Origin: Panopea generosa
Lineage: Eukaryota; Mollusca; Bivalvia; Adapedonta; Hiatellidae
NCBI GenBank assembly: GCA_029582155.1
Contig: CM055895.1
Span: 60,241,078-60,305,077, forward strand
Direction: 5' to 3'
Length of the DNA: 64,000 nucleotides
Shown here: positions 58,373 to 64,000 of the stretch, piece by piece
Layout: each line of letters begins with the position of its first letter
Numbering within the stretch: the first letter of the stretch is position 1
Translations under genes and position numbers: made by a program
Notes under the pieces: generated by a model
Seen by the model: the letters and a program-made list of their open reading frames with translations, nothing else
Databases searched by the model: none
What the model was told of the DNA's origin: nothing

Positions 58373-60269
58373 AACTTGACGGATGTACACGAAATAATGA
58401 AACAGTATACAACCATAGCTTGCGTGGATCTAAAGGAAAGTTTTTACAGTATGTATAGAACCGTGTTATTGTTTAAACTTGATAAATTTAGTATTCAAGG
58501 AAAACGTTTACCATAATTACGCAACATGTATGAACAGGTTAAATCCTGTGTAAATATTTGCAGCTATTAAACATACTAATTTGAGTACGCAGTTGGCTTC
58601 AGACAAGGGGATGTATATGCGCTCATAATATGTTTTATATTTACAGAAGATATAGAGCTTTATTAACACAATGAAATTCATTTAAAGCATGAAAATAGAT
58701 ACCATTGTGCTTCTATTAATATTATTTGCTAACGAAATGGTCAATTAAGTAACATCACCAGAAGATTGACAAATTCATTTAGGCTTTTTATTTGATCATT
58801 GTTTGAAATATGGTTAGGAGGAAAATGTCGTTAAAATAAAAAATATGGTTAGGAAAAATGGTGGTTAGTTAGAGAACGAAAATTGGGTTACATTGGACAT
58901 TAGTTTGAAATATGTAAATAATTTTACTATTTTGTTAATTTAATAACTATTTATAATTACACTGGTAATACAGGAGCACTCCATTGGCAACTCATTACAA
59001 GCAATTTTATTGGCAAGGTGCAAAGAGCTTTATACAATAACATGTAAGTTATTTGGTGTATTTGTGGGATATATTTTAGATTATGTGGTCAATATATGGG
59101 ATTTTGGCAATCGTCATTTAAGAAAAGGAACGTCTGAAATTCTGTAAATGAATTTAATCGTAAGATGTATTAAATATATTTATGGTGTTTGTGGGGAACT
59201 TGGAAGTTTCACTTGATAAATTCTATAATAATTTAGATTTATACAATATTAGTGTAATGTAATAAAATCTGATAAAATTCAAAAATATATTATAAAGGTT
59301 TATAGGGTTGTAACAAAGGTTGTGACAACTAGGTATCAAAGGTTAGAACACTTTAAAGTGATTATGGATTCACATGTACATATGTATTTAAAGACAATTA
59401 TCAGGTAAACCCAAAAACATTTTCATACATTTTTAAACATCGAGTAACCGACTGTTTCAAACAACATTGGTCAATTGAAAGAAATGCTGTGCTTGAAAGT
59501 ATAAACATTTTAAAACTGATGTTTGCAGGCAAACAATGTTTTGATTCATTATCTTATAGTTTGAGAGTTTCTTTTTCGTAGGTGAGACTATGATACACAC
59601 GGGTCGTTTCGCAAAAAGGCTAAAATACCGCAAATTGAAAGATAATGTGTTTGTTGTAATTCTTATAATTTAGAACATGAATATCACTTTAAATGTATAT
59701 GTCCATGTTTTAATCAGAAAACATCAAATAAAATTATACTGTTACCAAAGATGGTAGTGTAGAGTATGTGGTTGAATAGATCGATGTTTCTTCCTATTAG
59801 CGCTGGTAGCGTATACATTCTTTAACATTATCTAAGCAATTAGCATCACTTGTCTTGTTAATAACTTTCTTAACCCAAGTAATGTTTTTGGATTAGAAAA
59901 TGGCACATCGATATTAATCATTCTGAAACCATCGTACTTTTTTTACTTTGAATTATGACCTTGTATTCGACTTTGCCTAATTTGTCTACTATGTTTTGTT
60001 ATTTCATTATATTTTGATTTGTGTCCTGTAGTGGTGAAATTAACTGATTTAATTCTGAAAAAGCTAAAAGTATTACTATAGTATTTTACCAATTTGGGAT
60101 AATTAACTTTTATAAGGTATCTGACACATTGTATGGAAGTCTACAACATAAATGATTATGCGATTTAAATAGCACAAGCGAGTCATCTTACCGGCAAATA
60201 TCGTATTAACGGGAATATTTTACCTTACCTTTCAGGTACATTTCGTTATATCCAAAATGATTAAAGGCC
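58373..60269. other. AT-rich intergenic region after the GPCR
   Basis: No gene or recognised repeat seen. AATAAA-like signals occur (for example near 58836) that could serve the GPCR transcript. Confidence 0.5.
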
Positions 60270-63200
60270 AAAAATTCTGTAATACAATTTTAATATATTT
60301 AGATAGCACATTAGTGATTTTTCAGAACTATCTGATTGTATATGCGTCGTATCACATACACATTGTGAAATCAAATATTATTTAGTTCCTATTTTTAAAT
60401 TCCACTATTTCAATGATTTGTTATCAATAGCTTTTTGTATTTTTATTTCTATCAGGTTCAGCAATACATAGCAATATTAGTAACATAAGGATGTTCGGGC
60501 GGACATGGGGTGCGTGTCTTTATTAACAATAATGTCGGGGAATCATATCTTGAAAATACAAGTTTTTCACGATGAACCATCGTCTTACACACAGCTGGGA
60601 CAGTAAGGGTTTAGGGTTAGAATTGAAAATAAAAAAGGAAATATTCAAAAAGTGAAAAGCACATTTTTATTGACCATCGGATACTGTCTTATCAAAAGCA
60701 TCAATTATTCAAATGTTCATGCAATGTATACTCACCGTGATTGATAGGTGACGGTAAAACCATTTAAACATATTAACTATGATGTTATCTTGATTTAATA
60801 TCACTCATTTCTCAATCGATAGTCAGTTTACACAGTGATAGGATGGTCTCAATAAATGAACGCTGAAAATCCCAATGGACAATTTGTGTTGTTTAAAGCT
60901 GCGCCATCGAGGTTAAAATGTGCATTGCGGTAAAATATGCCTCTCCATAGGATGTTGTTTCGGTCATGTTTATTCCTTATGTCCCAAAACGTGAACATCG
61001 GTTTTCACCAGACTGAAAGAAAATGACAACAAAAGAAGAGAACAAGTAAATTTATCGAAATAAATACCTGATGCCTTTGCCGGTCTTTTTTTTCAGGAAA
61101 GGAAGCGAAACATAATTTACACAAATATACAGCTTTAAAGAACATCGTTTTTATAAAGCAAACAGCAGAAACAGTTGACGTTGTTTGAAAAGTTTTAATC
61201 AATTGTGTGCGAAATGAAGAGTGATATAAAATATATAAATCTGTAGAGGGATGGATTCTTTTAAAATCAAAGTAAGTATAGTTTTATCAATGGCAAAGGT
61301 GTTTATACCAAATGTATTTCACAAAAAATAAACTAGTATTTAATTCAATAATTTATTTTTTAATGTTTTTATCTTGGACCTATGTCGCTCATCTTGTTTC
61401 ACATTTCACTTCCTTTCAAATTTTGTATGGACTAAGCCTATGAAGAACTTATTACAGTTATAGATGAGAAAAATGAGAATTATCTGATTTCCATGTACAT
61501 TAGACTCTTGTCCCCAATTTCATGCAGACATCTTTAAAATAACTAATAAAATATAATTTACTGTTTTTCCATAATATTCAAATGTATACAATCAAAGTCC
61601 CCTTACTGGATCCCAAAAGATCCTAGCTCCTTCATTTGAACAAACATGAAATCCCTACTCATATGTATCATTTATACCAAATATAACGATATTGGCTTGA
61701 CAGTTTTTGGGAAGATTATTTTTTGAAAATTCATAATTTAAGCTCTTTTTGGGCCCCTGCTGACCCCTTTTCATATTAAATCCCCTTTAAAGGACCCAGT
61801 CTCAACTGTTATGACTAAACAATGTTCCAGATCCCAAGATTATTGAAATAATATGTAAAACAGGTGAGATAAAACAGAACTATCTGTTTTTCCATAGTAT
61901 TCCTATATAAAAATCAAAGTCTCCTTATGGGACCCACTATACCCTAACCACTTTATTTGAACAATATTGAAACCCCTATTTATAGCGGACATTTCAACCA
62001 AATATTAACGGCTCATCGGTTTTTGAGGAGAATATTTTTAAAATTTCACAATTTTATCCATCTCGTGTAGTAGTATTCCTATGTGAAAATCAAAGCCCCC
62101 TTACTGAGACCCAATCAATTCTAGCCCCTTTATTTGACCACATTTGAAACTCCTTATCATTGAGATCATTTATACCAAAAGTGAACGACTTTGGTTTAAA
62201 CATATTTTATTTCGAATATCTTGCAATATTTCACATTTACATACAATTTTGTCAAAAGGATTAGAATGAAAGACAAGCTTATAGAATTCCACTCCTAAAA
62301 ATGGACGAATTTGATTGGACGTTCTTGAGAAAAATAAATGTAAATTTCCCTATGTTAAACTGACATGTCCCCGGGACGGGGCCCATTTTGACTAAAGGGG
62401 TTATGCCAAAACAATTTGACAGAAACTCATTAGATGATACTACGTGCAAAATAACAAATGTCCAGGTCTTGCACTTTCAGTGAAGAAGAGTTTTGAAATT
62501 CTGAAAATATACTGATAAACCCCTTGGGCGGGATCAAATTTTACCACAATGGTCATCATTTTAACAAACTTGCGCGAAGCTTTATGTAAGAATGCTTCAC
62601 ACAAAATTTGGTGAAAATCTGTCAATTGGTTTCAGAGAAGAAGCCGTTTGAAGCAAAATATGTTAACGATGGACGGACGGCGGACGACAGATGACGGACG
62701 AAGGTAGATCACAAACAAAAAATATCTTAAGTGTAATAATAAAATATTAAAATATATATATGTGAATAATAGTGTACCAACTGTGTTTGAAATTTGAAGA
62801 TGTACGATTCATTGTAGACAACGACTCAATTCCGCCTAACGTAATGGCCAGGTACATGTATTTTGGTTTTGTGATAATAAATGAACGAAATGTACGCAAT
62901 AGCAATCAATCCATTTCATTCAACAATCCAGTGTTCTTATACATCGATTCCTTCGAAAAGTAACATATTTGTAAATTATTTTGTGGAGTATAAGACTTTG
63001 TGCGATTCGAATAAATACCCTTTTAGAATCATTTACTTGATCCGTGTTTTCGAATAGCCGACATTTAACAAACTTCATTTTTATTGTATTTTGCAGACTG
63101 GAACTTAAATCTCCAAGAAATCATATAGAGACTCTCTAAAAACGAAAAGTAATAAACAAAACCTAGTCAATAACGAGTGTAGCAGCAGATCAACACTACA

Positions 63201-63287
63201 AGAAGACGACAATGATCAAAATAACATAATTCCCATGGCTCGCACACCAGGGCTGAATATTGCCTATATTGACCTTGTGTATATAAA
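60270..63287 (+). other. GPCR upstream region, duplication copy B
   Basis: Second copy of the landmarks listed for 54960-57061: donor GTAAGTATAG at 61272, acceptor TTTTGCAG ending at 63096, CCTAGTCAA, ACAAGAAGACGACAA, ACACCAGGGCTGAAT and TATATAAA at 63280-63287. The inferred intron is longer (about 1.8 kb versus 1.2 kb), mainly because a dispersed element (about 61336-62735) is inserted. No receptor frame appears between 63287 and the window end, so a paralogous coding exon, if present, lies further right. Confidence 0.62.
61336..62735 (-). mobile_element. Dispersed tandem element inserted in duplication copy B
   Basis: Begins ATTTAATTCAATAATTTATT, CTTGGACCTATGTCGCTCAT, then three tandem blocks AAAATCAAAG(T)CCCCTTA..ACCCA..CCCTTTATTTGA (about 61590, 61910 and 62085), and ends GTTTCAGAGAAGAAGC, GATGGACGGACGGCGGACGA, GGTAGATCACAA. 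Relative of 25600-27560 on the opposite strand. It has no counterpart in copy A of the receptor-upstream duplication. Confidence 0.72.
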
Positions 63288-63734
63288 CTTTGACAGCATG
63301 GGTAGTTATATCTACCCCACCTTTAAACTGTTTACACATGTAGGTATTAATTAAGTGCGTTTGTACGAATCTCGCTATGTTAGAGCAAGAATGATCGCAA
63401 ACATCAGTAAATGTAACTCATACTTCATACAAGACTGATATAAAAACATAGATGAATGGTATGAAGCAACATTGATTTAGACATATATAATAATGTTTAC
63501 AAGCGTCATTTTTTAAACAACATCGTTTAAGATCTAAGTAATACAAGAGTGATTTGAAACAACATAGTTTTAACTGATAATTAATACAATAATGAAATAA
63601 AACAAAATTAACTTAACAAATAAACAAAACTACTGACGTTACCAACTTTGCAATTTATCGAATATTGCATCTTCAGTTTGTTTTGTAAGAATTACATAAT
63701 AAGATTAATTACGAGTGTATATATTTATATCGAA
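63288..63734. other. Region after duplicated TATA, no gene seen
   Basis: AT-rich; no start codon with a receptor-like frame follows the TATA box within the window. Confidence 0.4.
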
Positions 63735-64000
63735 AACGACTATTGAAGTAATGACTGTAGAAGTAACGACTATTGAAGAACGACTATTGAAGTAATGACT
63801 GTAGAAGTAACGACTATTGAAGAACGACTATTGAAGTAATGGCTATTGCAGTAACGGCTATTGAAGTAACGGCTACTGAATTTCGAAGTAATGGCTATTG
63901 AAGTAACGAACTGTTGAAGTAACGACTACTGAAGTAACGACTATTGGAGTAACGACTGTTGGAGTAACGACTGTTGAAGTAACTGCTATTGAAGTAACGT
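63735..64000. repeat. 15-bp minisatellite, about 17 units, open at window end
   Basis: Unit GAAGTAACGACTATT with variants (AATGACTGTA, AACGGCTATT). Some units lack three bases or gain one to two, breaking any reading frame. Continues past position 64000. Confidence 0.9.

Overview
The window looks like nuclear DNA of a bivalve mollusc, probably a heterodont clam or mussel; species not determined. Reasons: AT-rich sequence, spliced animal genes with GT..AG introns of several kb, and dispersed families typical of bivalve genomes (TGACCTTGACCT-bearing tandem elements, GGGCCAAGATGGCCC / GCTCACCTG elements, tRNA-derived SINEs). Nothing suggests a prokaryotic, viral or organellar origin. Assignments come from reading the sequence; no database search was possible.

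Three genes are supported. (1) A Fringe-type Notch glycosyltransferase on the minus strand: four in-phase coding exons at 17342-16968, 11071-11020, 7442-7400 and 1306-1099, giving 226 residues with an N-terminal membrane anchor and the HVDDD metal-binding motif; the 3' exons lie left of the window. (2) A complete CAMLG/GET2-like gene on the plus strand: exons at 17908-18001, 23962-24371, 28281-28346 and 29326-29499, 247 residues. Genes 1 and 2 are head to head, with 565 bp between their start codons. (3) An intact class A GPCR at 57362-58372 (336 residues) with unusual DRF and DWIIY motifs. Its upstream region (about 54960-57061) has a diverged second copy at about 60270-63287, including a matching candidate 5' UTR splice donor, acceptor and TATA box, so a tandem receptor duplication whose second coding exon lies past the window is likely.

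The rest is mostly repeats. 1-17 kb: Fringe introns with DNA elements, SINEs, three tandem arrays and a non-LTR endonuclease remnant. 18-29 kb: CAMLG introns with a LINE 3' fragment, TTAA-flanked elements and long dispersed tandem elements. 30-38 kb: intergenic, with piggyBac-like MITEs, SINEs and a long TGACCTTGACCT element. 38.1-45.3 kb: a 7.3-kb satellite of about 66 units of 110 bp with higher-order duplications of 880 and about 1541 bp. 46-49.6 kb: further arrays, a dead transposase and a SINE. 50-54 kb: low-complexity tracts, TIR elements and AT-rich DNA. 63.7-64 kb: a 15-bp minisatellite that runs off the window.

Fringe modifies Notch in the Golgi, CAMLG acts in ER insertion of tail-anchored proteins, and the GPCR is a plasma-membrane receptor. 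They share no pathway; the only close architectural link is the Fringe/CAMLG divergent promoter.
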